Shown here one piece after another: positions 1 through 6,606 of a stretch of 32,904 nucleotides of DNA (the first letter of the stretch is position 1; every line of letters begins with the position of its first letter). A program made the translations under genes and the position numbers. The notes under the pieces are model-generated. The model searched no databases. It was not told the origin of the DNA and worked only from the letters and a program-made list of their open reading frames with translations. Source of the stretch: Pseudomonadales bacterium (GTDB taxonomy: Bacteria > Pseudomonadota > Gammaproteobacteria > Pseudomonadales > Azotimanducaceae); NCBI GenBank assembly GCA_028280225.1, contig JANQMF010000030.1, positions 1 to 32,904 on the forward strand. The letters run 5' to 3'.

Positions 1-343
1 GAATGAGCTGCGCGTAGACTTCATCTTTGAGCTCTCGTCTTTCTTTCCTTGTTGGTGTGCGTCCAGTGCGGGCCTCAAACGCTTGCTCCCGCTCGCCCAG
101 TGATTCATTTACCACCGCTGAAGGCAAAACCCGACTTTGCAACCTCAGCTGCATCAAATCAGATCCAGCCAGACTACGACACAATAGTTCGCCAACCTCA
201 CTGACAGGTGGTTCAAACCCGAAGCTGCGTTCACCTTGAGGAGAGCAGGGTTTAAACGAAGCAGTTTCAAGTTTTTTGTTTAAATCCGCCTCTGTCTCAG
301 GCCAGTCACTAAGAATACGGTAAAAACGGAGATTTTTTGTCAT
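1..343 (-). CDS. rdgC: Recombination-associated protein RdgC, N-terminal part (cut by window edge)
   Basis: Reading leftward from ATG at 343 there is an open frame of 114 codons that runs off the window, so only the N-terminal third or so of the usual roughly 300-residue protein is present. The translation begins MTKNLRFYRILSDWPETEA and later contains LPSAVVNE and ERRELKDEVYAQLI, matching the conserved N-terminal blocks of RdgC (compare LPSPVIK and LKDEVLHSLLP in the E. coli protein, from memory). RdgC is a ring-shaped, sequence-independent DNA-binding protein that modulates RecA-dependent recombination. The SD-like AGGG (353-350 on the minus strand) lies in a short hairpin just before the start. 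Base composition here is more AT-rich than in the rest of the window. Identification is firm; the full length cannot be judged. Confidence 0.88.
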   Translation of the reverse strand, partial: MTKNLRFYRILSDWPETEADLNKKLETASFKPCSPQGERSFGFEPPVSEVGELLCRSLAGSDLMQLRLQSRVLPSAVVNESLGEREQAFEARTGRTPTRKERRELKDEVYAQLI

Positions 344-348
344 GTAAT

Positions 349-363
349 GCCCTAACGAAGGGC
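349..363 (-). promoter_or_regulatory. Small hairpin covering the rdgC ribosome binding site
   Basis: GCCCT (349-353) and AGGGC (359-363) form a perfect 5-bp stem with a 5-nt loop. On the minus strand the AGGG that would serve as Shine-Dalgarno for rdgC is inside the stem, 6 nt before the ATG. It may lower translation; no evidence beyond the base pairing. Confidence 0.3.
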
Positions 364-481
364 GCGGATTGTACAGCCAATCCATGGTAAGACAAAGTAA
401 ATAGCTGCTGTGCAAGAACAAGCTGGACAACAAGGTGAGCTGAAGAAGTGGTTCCGCTAACCGACTTCAACCAAGATGTGT

Positions 482-913
482 CTAACCCCATTTGCATTTC
501 ATATCGTCAACTGACTTTTCGACCAGATTACGCAATACCGACAGATCTATTGATTGCAATCGACCAAGGTACAAACAAGAACGCCCCAACTTGTGTTTTC
601 CGAGTTTGCTTAAATCCTGCTTATAGCTGGAAAACCCAGGCATGATGTAAACCACCATGTTGGCCTTTCGTGGAGCAAATCCGGTCAAGAAGCTATCCCC
701 CTCCCTACCGCTTTCGTAAACATAATGATATTGGCCAAATCCAACGATAGAAGGCCTCCACATTTGCGCCTCTTCACCAGTTATCTCAGACATCATCAAT
801 AACAAGGTGAGCGCATCTTCTTTGCGACCCTTATGTTCCAAGGAATGAATATATTCAACAACATTACCTGAGCGCGGGCGCGTCTTGTTATTAGCTTGCT
901 TTTGAGATGGCAT
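482..913 (-). CDS. DUF1801 (YdhG-like) domain protein
   Basis: A 143-residue soluble protein. The central part, with TGEEAQMWRPSIVGFGQYHY and then a segment around FAPRKANMVVYIMPGF, matches the DUF1801/YdhG family of small alpha/beta proteins (SRPBCC-neighbouring, biochemical role unknown). The start was set at ATG 911-913 because GGAG lies 9 nt upstream and the family begins close to this point; an in-frame start at 952 would add 13 residues without a good binding site. It is transcribed in the same direction as rdgC, 138 bp upstream of it, but that gap is long for an operon. The region is AT-rich relative to the right-hand 28 kb. Family call is confident, function unknown. Confidence 0.8.
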   Translation of the reverse strand: MPSQKQANNKTRPRSGNVVEYIHSLEHKGRKEDALTLLLMMSEITGEEAQMWRPSIVGFGQYHYVYESGREGDSFLTGFAPRKANMVVYIMPGFSSYKQDLSKLGKHKLGRSCLYLGRLQSIDLSVLRNLVEKSVDDMKCKWG

Positions 914-1242
914 TACCAGTGTCTCCAGCAGGTTGGGTCCGAAACTTAACACGGCACGTGATATCCAACCAGCGATCTGTGCATCCCATACCTGCCTCCC
1001 GAACCGACCGCCACAGCAGCCGATATCCGACCGTGTGTCGCTTGTACGTGAATGAGTGTCCAGTGTTTGCGGGTGTGTTCGACTTGCAAGACACCGAAGG
1101 ATACTGGCACAGACGCGTCAATTTCTATTAAAGTCAGGTGTGTGTCCTAATACGGCCCAGGCGTGTGTCCTAGTACGGCCTTCCTAGTACGGCCTCCCAA
1201 TACGGCCAATAGGGTGAGGACAAAGGGTTAGGAGGATCAAAC
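914..1242. other. 329-bp intergenic region with no credible gene
   Basis: This stretch separates the divergent DUF1801 and Rieske genes. Open frames on both strands (for example 907-1131 on + and 891-1121 on -) lack family resemblance, and I read them as chance. From about 1040 rightward it is rich in GTGTC-type motifs. The last 100 bp is a degenerate short-repeat array, annotated separately. No convincing sigma-70 promoter could be picked. Confidence 0.6.
1134..1210 (+). repeat. Degenerate short tandem repeats (GTGTGTCCTARTACGGCC core)
   Basis: Successive units read GTGTGTCCTAATACGGCC, GTGTGTCCTAGTACGGCC, then the shorter CCTAGTACGGCC and CCAATACGGCC, ending about 20 bp before the SD of the Rieske gene. 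The GTGTGTCC half is the same core as in the array at 4762-4925. The units are too short and spacer-free to be CRISPR. They could be remnants of REP-like elements or a multi-copy regulator site. Confidence 0.7.
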
Positions 1243-2634
1243 GTGGCCTTAAACAAGACAAACCCTGGCGAAGCTCGATGCCCTGGTCCAAGTACCCGGG
1301 ACATTATCATCGCGGATGCTGACGGGGCGCCGGAGGTGTTGACCGAAGAGTCTTACCAGTTCTTAGGTGACACAGACATTCCGTTTAGTCGCTATACGTC
1401 AAAACGTCACTACGACAACGAAATTCGCAATATGTGGTCCCGTACCTGGCAATGGGCTTGTCGAGAAGAACATATATCAAAACCCGGCGACTATTATACT
1501 TACGATGTTGGGCCTTATTCGTGCCTTGTGCTACGTGACCATACCGCTCGGATTCGAGCCTATATCAATTCTTGTCCTCACCGGGGTATGCAATTCACTG
1601 GCGCAGGTGAACAAGGACACGCTAAACAATTTGTCCGATGTCCATTTCACGGCATGAGTTGGCATCTTGATGGCAACTTGCGTGAAATCCCATGCCGCTG
1701 GGACTTCCCTCACGTAGACGAAGAGAATTTTAATCTCATTGAAATCCCCAGTGACACCTGGGGTGGTTTTGTGTTCGTCAATTTTGATCGCAACGCCAGC
1801 CCCCTCGCCGACTATCTCGAAGTGCTACCTCGACATTTCGAAAGCTGGCCTCTTGAAGACAGATATGTTGCCCTGCATATGGAAAAAATCCTTCCAGGAA
1901 ACTGGAAAATGTGCCTGGAAGCGTTTTTGGAGGCTTATCATGTTTTGGCCACACACCCTGAAGGTTTGTACACAGCTGGCGATGCAAATGCTCAATACGA
2001 TATCTTTGGTCACAACGTATCCCGTTTTGTACACACCGTGGGTTACCCTAGTCCGCATCTGCCAAAGCAATTAAGTGAAGAAGAACTATTTGCAGCCTTG
2101 GGACACGACCCAAAGTCACTACCGGAAGGTGTGGGCGCTCGCCAACAACACGCGAGCCTGCAACGCGAGAAATTGGGATCCGAGTTTGGTGTAGATCTGA
2201 CCGGTTTAAGCAATTCAGAGATGCTCGACTCTATTGAGTATTTCCTGTTTCCCAATGCATGTTTCTTCCCGGGCGTAACCATACCGCTTATCTATCGATT
2301 TCGACCCTTGGACGTGGACCACTGTATTCACGAGATCATGATGCTTAAACCTTACCCAAAGGAGAAAACACCGCCGGCACCCGCCAGTGTCATTAAATTA
2401 GGAATAGAAGACTCCTACACTACCGTCGCAGATTTTGCCGCCACCGGCTTAGCCTTTGTCCTCGACCAGGACACAGAAAATTTTCACCGCCAACGTGCCG
2501 GAATTAAGGCTGCACAAAAAGAGGGACAAACCCTAGGCAACTACCAAGAGGCGAGAATTCGCCAATTTCACCTCACACTAGACACATACCTTGATCAAGA
2601 CACATACCTTGATCAGCACATGACCAATCGATAG
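1243..2634 (+). CDS. Rieske-type ring-hydroxylating oxygenase, alpha subunit
   Basis: Oxygenase component of a Rieske non-haem iron monooxygenase or dioxygenase, 463 residues, soluble. The Rieske [2Fe-2S] ligands are C111-P-H113 and C133-P-F-H136. The mononuclear iron site is in the catalytic domain with H233 and H238 (EAYHVLATH) and probably D410 (LDQDTENF). The position that normally carries the bridging aspartate is E230, a replacement described for CntA-type quaternary-amine oxygenases but also common in uncharacterised members. The start is GTG at 1243, with GGAGG at 1231-1235 and a 7-nt gap. The C-terminus contains a six-residue tandem duplication (DTYLDQ twice). No beta subunit, ferredoxin or reductase is in the window, so electron partners must be elsewhere. 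The aminotransferase gene follows after 10 nt and is probably co-transcribed. Substrate unknown. Confidence 0.93.
   Translation: MALNKTNPGEARCPGPSTRDIIIADADGAPEVLTEESYQFLGDTDIPFSRYTSKRHYDNEIRNMWSRTWQWACREEHISKPGDYYTYDVGPYSCLVLRDHTARIRAYINSCPHRGMQFTGAGEQGHAKQFVRCPFHGMSWHLDGNLREIPCRWDFPHVDEENFNLIEIPSDTWGGFVFVNFDRNASPLADYLEVLPRHFESWPLEDRYVALHMEKILPGNWKMCLEAFLEAYHVLATHPEGLYTAGDANAQYDIFGHNVSRFVHTVGYPSPHLPKQLSEEELFAALGHDPKSLPEGVGARQQHASLQREKLGSEFGVDLTGLSNSEMLDSIEYFLFPNACFFPGVTIPLIYRFRPLDVDHCIHEIMMLKPYPKEKTPPAPASVIKLGIEDSYTTVADFAATGLAFVLDQDTENFHRQRAGIKAAQKEGQTLGNYQEARIRQFHLTLDTYLDQDTYLDQHMTNR
2581..2616 (+). repeat. 18-bp in-frame tandem duplication at the end of the Rieske gene
   Basis: GACACATACCTTGATCAA (2581-2598) is followed directly by GACACATACCTTGATCAG (2599-2616), 17 of 18 bases identical. 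It keeps frame and adds one DTYLDQ copy near the C-terminus. Looks like a recent slippage or duplication event. Confidence 0.95.
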
Positions 2635-2644
2635 GAAAGTTAAC

Positions 2645-3958
2645 ATGCAAAAACTTGGTTGGCCCTTCCTTGCCGGTCGCAACATCACCATTAACAAAGC
2701 CGATGGCGTGTATCTGTACGATGATCGCGGCAGAGAAATTATTGACGCTGCAGGCGGCGCCATTGTTGCCAACGTTGGCCATGGGCGCGATCGCGTTGTT
2801 GAAGCCGTTGCAGAGGCTACCCGCCAGCACAGTTATGTAGTGCCTCCCTGGTTAACACCCAGCCGCCAAGCCATGCTGGATGTACTGGGTGAGCACTGGC
2901 TCCCGGACCATCTGACCCGGGTACATTGCACATCCGGTGGCACAGAGGCCAACGAAGCGGCAATGAAAATTGCCCTTCACTATCAACAAGCCATTGGAGA
3001 AGCCAACCGGACGAAAATTATCGGTCGGTCAATCAGCTACCACGGCACCACACTGGCCACCGCGTCTATCAGCGGACACCCCAACCGCAAACACGGCCTG
3101 CTGGGTGCGCTACCAAAATTTCCCGAAGTCGCAAGCCCGTACCCCCTGCGTTGTCCGTTAGGCAGTTACCACCCAAATGCAGGGCAATACTATGTAGATC
3201 TACTTGAGGACATTATCGTTAGTGAAGGTCCGCAGAGTATCGCCGGTTTTTTAGCTGAGCCGATTATCGGATCATCAGGCGGAGCGATCACACCACCAGA
3301 TGACTACTGGCCGGCCGTGACCGACTTGTGCTCACGCTATGGCGTGTTGCTGATTATGGACGAGGTTATGACCGGTTTTGGAAGGACCGGTAAAAAGTTT
3401 GGTCATCAACATTGGCAAATTGAGCCCGATATCCTCGTGAGCGGCAAGGGGTTGGCAGGAGGCTATGCTCCGTTGGGCGGTGTTTTCGCTTCTGAAAAAA
3501 TTGGTCTGGCCATCGAAGAAGCAAATTATCCTGTCATGTTTAATACTTTTGGTGCCCACCCGGCTGCTTGTGCTGCGGCTGCAGAAGTGCTGTCGATTAT
3601 GGTGGAGGAACAACTGGTGCAGCGATCAGCAAGTATGGGTGACTATCTTCATCAACAACTTCACGCCGCTTTTGACCAACATCCTAACGTTGCCGAGGTT
3701 CGCGGTAAGGGGCTGTTTGCCGCGATAGAGATAGTGGCCGACCGGGAAAGCCTGGAAAAATTTGATATTGATCTGCAGGTGTCTGGCCGTGTGGTCGCAA
3801 GTGGCTTAAAGCACGGGGTATTTTACTACGGCGGCGGCACCGGCGAAGTCAGGGATATCGTCTGCATGGGCCCACCCTTTATCGTGTCAGAATCACAATG
3901 TGATCAAATTGTCTCTGTCCTTCGACAATCTGTTGATGAAGTTATTGAGGCCATATGA
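2645..3958 (+). CDS. PLP-dependent class III aminotransferase
   Basis: A 437-residue fold-type I aminotransferase of the omega-amino acid/pyruvate group. Visible motifs are the phosphate-binding SGGTEAN (97-103), SYHGTT (131-136), the PLP-contacting MDEVMTGFGRTG (238-249, D239) and SGKGLAGG with Schiff-base lysine K268. The length is normal and nothing appears truncated. ATG at 2645 is preceded by AGGAAAG. The gene lies 10 nt after the Rieske oxygenase stop and overlaps the next start by 4 nt (ATGA), so the three genes are probably one transcript. Pairing with a Rieske oxygenase suggests processing of an amine-containing substrate, for example removing an amino group before or after oxidative attack; that is inference. 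The substrate cannot be read from sequence. Confidence 0.92.
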   Translation: MQKLGWPFLAGRNITINKADGVYLYDDRGREIIDAAGGAIVANVGHGRDRVVEAVAEATRQHSYVVPPWLTPSRQAMLDVLGEHWLPDHLTRVHCTSGGTEANEAAMKIALHYQQAIGEANRTKIIGRSISYHGTTLATASISGHPNRKHGLLGALPKFPEVASPYPLRCPLGSYHPNAGQYYVDLLEDIIVSEGPQSIAGFLAEPIIGSSGGAITPPDDYWPAVTDLCSRYGVLLIMDEVMTGFGRTGKKFGHQHWQIEPDILVSGKGLAGGYAPLGGVFASEKIGLAIEEANYPVMFNTFGAHPAACAAAAEVLSIMVEEQLVQRSASMGDYLHQQLHAAFDQHPNVAEVRGKGLFAAIEIVADRESLEKFDIDLQVSGRVVASGLKHGVFYYGGGTGEVRDIVCMGPPFIVSESQCDQIVSVLRQSVDEVIEAI

Positions 3959-4695
3959 ACTTTGCCACCGGTATTGCGTGTTTCCGTCAAGGCATCACTC
4001 TTGCCCGCTCCCGTGAAGCTCTCCCCTATATTGCTGCGCCGGCATTGGTAAGTGTGCTCATCATAGGCGCTGGATTAGGTTTGGGCTTTAGCTACGTTGA
4101 TGACCTGTCAACATATTTGCAGGATCTTCTTCCGGATTGGTTAGATTTCCTGCACCTTGTGGTTGCACCCTTACTGTATTTGCTGGGCATACTGATCGGA
4201 GCATGGCTGTTTGGCTTGGTGGCCGCAATAATTGGTTCTCCGTTTTTGGGTGATCTTGCTGCTCATACCACCAAGACAATTTCAGACCGGCAAGTCATCA
4301 ACGACCGTCCGTGGTGGCAAGAAATCGCCCCTTCGTTACTCAGGGAACTACGTAAGCTGGGCTATCACATCCCACGCCTAATGCTTGTTGTGATCCTTAG
4401 CATCATTCCGGTTTTAAACACACTGTCGCCAATTGTCTGGCTGATGTTTGGCGCCTGGATGATGAGTGTCCAATTCTGCGACTATTTCAGCGAAAACGCT
4501 GACCAACCATTTCGCCAAACTTTATCTCAGCTGAGGGAGCAACGTGGCGCAGCTCTGGGATTTGGCATGTGTGTGTCCCTTACAATGGGCATTCCCGTGT
4601 TGAACTTTCTGGTTGCCCCAATTGCTGTAATTGGTGGCACTATTTTGATGCATCGCATCAATCATGACGTCAAATCCTTGCAGGAACACACATAG
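3955..4695 (+). CDS. cysZ: CysZ/EI24-family inner membrane protein
   Basis: A 246-residue integral membrane protein with hydrophobic segments at roughly 25-47, 64-95, 137-175 and 200-235. The block KLGYHIPR followed by SPIVWLMFGAWMMSVQFCDY, and then IPVLNFLVAPIAVIGGT, matches conserved parts of E. coli CysZ, a sulfate transporter feeding cysteine synthesis. Its ATG is embedded in the stop of the aminotransferase gene (ATGA at 3955-3958), implying translational coupling. That context is unusual for a sulfate importer, so the symbol reflects the family rather than a proven role; it may instead serve the Rieske/aminotransferase pathway. The gene ends just before a 413-bp repeat-rich intergenic region. 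Confidence 0.8.
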   Translation: MNFATGIACFRQGITLARSREALPYIAAPALVSVLIIGAGLGLGFSYVDDLSTYLQDLLPDWLDFLHLVVAPLLYLLGILIGAWLFGLVAAIIGSPFLGDLAAHTTKTISDRQVINDRPWWQEIAPSLLRELRKLGYHIPRLMLVVILSIIPVLNTLSPIVWLMFGAWMMSVQFCDYFSENADQPFRQTLSQLREQRGAALGFGMCVSLTMGIPVLNFLVAPIAVIGGTILMHRINHDVKSLQEHT

Positions 4696-5108
4696 CGCAC
4701 TTTGTTGGTGCATCTTTATGACGTCAGCGTTTTCGCGGACCTGTTTGTGTATTCTATGTTTGCACGTGTGTGTCCTACGCGTATCTTTACCGCCGGATTT
4801 CTGCGCGCGTGTGTCCCGTGTCTGAATGTGAATGTGCGCGCGTGTGTCCCGCGTCTGAATGTGAATGTGCGCGTGTGTGTCTCGTGCCTGAATGTATTGC
4901 GCGTGTGTGTCCCATTCGCAATTGCCGCACAAGCGTGAGAAAACTCCCAAAAAATTGCTTACCTTTGGCCAGGGACAACGCGTTACACTCAGAATCCATG
5001 GACGCCAGCGGGCTCCAAAGAAAGTGAATTGATAATTTTTGTCTTTCCATTTACCGTAAATTGGGTTGCATATCCGCCAAAATAAGAAATAACAAATAGG
5101 GACAAATC
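4696..5108. other. 413-bp intergenic region dominated by GTGTGTCC repeats
   Basis: The first part (about 4762-4925) is a repeat array. The rest (4926-5108) is AT-richer and probably holds the promoter of the patatin gene, though no clear -35/-10 pair could be chosen. Long open frames that cross this region on both strands translate the repeat itself (GHTRA/HSHSD or CECARVCP runs) and are not believed to be genes. Confidence 0.6.
4762..4925 (+). repeat. Tandem repeat array, 33/33/30-bp periods with GCGCGTGTGTCCC core
   Basis: Units begin at about 4802, 4835, 4868 and 4898, each with GCGYGTGTGTCYC followed in the first three by a TCTGAATGTGAATG-like tail. A diverged leading copy, GCACGTGTGTGTCCTACGCG, is at 4762-4781. 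The spacing is 33, 33 and 30 bp. Units 1 and 2 are nearly identical. There are no unique spacers, so this is a minisatellite-like array and not a CRISPR. Confidence 0.9.
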
Positions 5109-6494
5109 TTGGCCACTCAAGCAAAGAAATCATCCACATACCACGAATGGCACGCGCAAGCTGTCGAAGACGACAGCCGCACCGGCGCCGACCTCTGGCG
5201 CCGCCGGGATGCCAGCACACTCTACGACTACCGGGTTATTCGTCGTCGCTACAATGAACTGCGCAGCATCCGCGAATCCGGTGACATAAAAGCCCTTCTC
5301 TTCTACATGCACGAGGGTTTCCACGGCAACATGGCGGGAATGGGTTCGCCAACCCTCTACTCCCGGGCCAAGGCGGGTACCAAGGAACTGATCAGCAACT
5401 ACATCTACGAAATGGTGGCTGCCCTGGAACAATTGGAACAAGCTTCCGCGGATGAGATATCCCCCCAGGAGAAGCTTGCCTTTTTCCGCCGGGCCTCCAG
5501 CTGTTTTGGGCGTACCGCCCTAATGCTCAGCGGCGCCGGTTCACTGGGCCCGTTCCACATCGGAGTGTTGAAAGCTCTTGCGGAACAGGACCTGTTGCCC
5601 CAAGTGATCAGCGGTGCCAGTGCCGGGTCGGTGATGGCCGCCATTGTCGGCACCCACCACCGGGAAGAACTGCTGGCCACCTTGAGTGACGAGTCCAAAG
5701 TGGCAATGAACACCGGTGAGAACGGTGAGGCCGGCGGACAGTTAAGTAAAAACGACTTGGCTGGAATGGTTGAAAACCTCATCCCGGACCTTACCTTCGA
5801 AGAGGCTTTCCAGAAAACCGGTCACTATATCAACATATCCGTTGCCCCTACCCAGATTAATCAGCGGTCGCGCCTGCTGAACGCCATCACCTCACCCAAT
5901 GCCTGTATCCGGGAAGCAGTGATGGCATCCTGCGCCATTCCCGGCATTTTTCCACCCGTCACCCTGGCGGCCAAAAGCGCCAACGGGGAACGCAAACCCT
6001 ACATCGCCTCACGCAAATGGGTCGACGGCTCAATCAGCGACGACTTGCCGGCTAAGCGCCTCACCCGGTTGTACGGCGTTAACCATTTCATCAGCAGTCA
6101 GGCCAATCCAGCAGTGTTATGGATGATCCCGGATCCCAACCAGGACAATATGTTTGCCCAGATCTTTGGTGTCTACCAGGCTGCTGCCCGGGATGTATCA
6201 AAAGCCGTCTATCCCTTCACCATGAATCTTGTGCGCAACTTTTATCCTATCAACATCATGACACGCACCTGGTTTGGACTGATCACCCAGGAGTACACCG
6301 CAGACATCAATATACTGCCGCGGCAACGCTGGTATAACCCCGCAAAACTGGTGGCCAGGCTCTCAACCGAGGAGACCAACGGTTTAATCAGCGACGGTGA
6401 GCGCGCGACCTGGCCAAAAATAGAAATGATCAAAAACTGTACCGCTGTCAGCAGAACCATCGACAATGCCCTGAAGCGCCTGGAATCACCTTGA
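5109..6494 (+). CDS. Patatin-like phospholipase with N-terminal DUF3336 domain
   Basis: A 461-residue serine lipid acyl hydrolase of the DUF3336/patatin type, the family that includes triacylglycerol lipases of the SDP1/Tgl kind. DUF3336 occupies about residues 10-125 (YHEWHAQAVEDD, LWRR, YDYRVIRRRYNELRSIR). The patatin domain follows with the glycine-rich oxyanion loop SGAGSLGPFHIGVL (141-154), the nucleophile elbow GASAG (S171) and the dyad aspartate in WVDGSISDDLP (D306). The start is TTG at 5109 with AGGGA at 5098-5102; there is no ATG nearby that keeps the DUF3336 N-terminus. No signal peptide is seen, so it probably acts on intracellular lipid. It is the first gene of the GC-richer part of the window. 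The downstream hairpin at 6501-6523 may end the transcript. Confidence 0.93.
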   Translation: MATQAKKSSTYHEWHAQAVEDDSRTGADLWRRRDASTLYDYRVIRRRYNELRSIRESGDIKALLFYMHEGFHGNMAGMGSPTLYSRAKAGTKELISNYIYEMVAALEQLEQASADEISPQEKLAFFRRASSCFGRTALMLSGAGSLGPFHIGVLKALAEQDLLPQVISGASAGSVMAAIVGTHHREELLATLSDESKVAMNTGENGEAGGQLSKNDLAGMVENLIPDLTFEEAFQKTGHYINISVAPTQINQRSRLLNAITSPNACIREAVMASCAIPGIFPPVTLAAKSANGERKPYIASRKWVDGSISDDLPAKRLTRLYGVNHFISSQANPAVLWMIPDPNQDNMFAQIFGVYQAAARDVSKAVYPFTMNLVRNFYPINIMTRTWFGLITQEYTADINILPRQRWYNPAKLVARLSTEETNGLISDGERATWPKIEMIKNCTAVSRTIDNALKRLESP

Positions 6495-6500
6495 ATTGAG

Positions 6501-6523
6501 TGCCGGGGGCTACGCCCCCGGCA
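6501..6523 (+). terminator. Strong GC hairpin after the patatin gene
   Basis: TGCCGGGGGC (6501-6510) pairs perfectly with GCCCCCGGCA (6514-6523) around a 3-nt loop, starting 6 nt past the stop. There is no T-run after it, so it is either a factor-assisted terminator or an mRNA 3'-end stabiliser. Confidence 0.5.
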
Positions 6524-6606
6524 ACAAGCGCCTTTGGCTGCTCCCAGCGCAGCACCTAAATTTCACAAAGCGGTGATAAACTGCCTCTTTTGGCGGTAGA
6601 AAAACT

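Noticed and set aside
891-1131. Short ORFs on both strands, possibly a transposase (RAYT) remnant next to repeats
   Set aside because: Neither translation shows the HxH or catalytic tyrosine context of Y1 transposases; no SD. Kept only as a hypothesis for the origin of the repeats.
4802-4925. CRISPR array
   Set aside because: Units are directly adjacent with no unique spacers, too few copies, and no cas genes are near.
4770-5027. A plus-strand frame rich in Cys (CECARVCP repeats)
   Set aside because: The Cys pattern arises from GTGTGTCC repeat units; no SD, no family and the tail is low in structure.
4522-5220. A 232-residue minus-strand open frame with DTHAHIHIQT/RDTRA repeats
   Set aside because: It lies across the repeat array and antisense to cysZ and the patatin gene; the repetitive protein only mirrors the DNA repeat, and no start or SD supports it.
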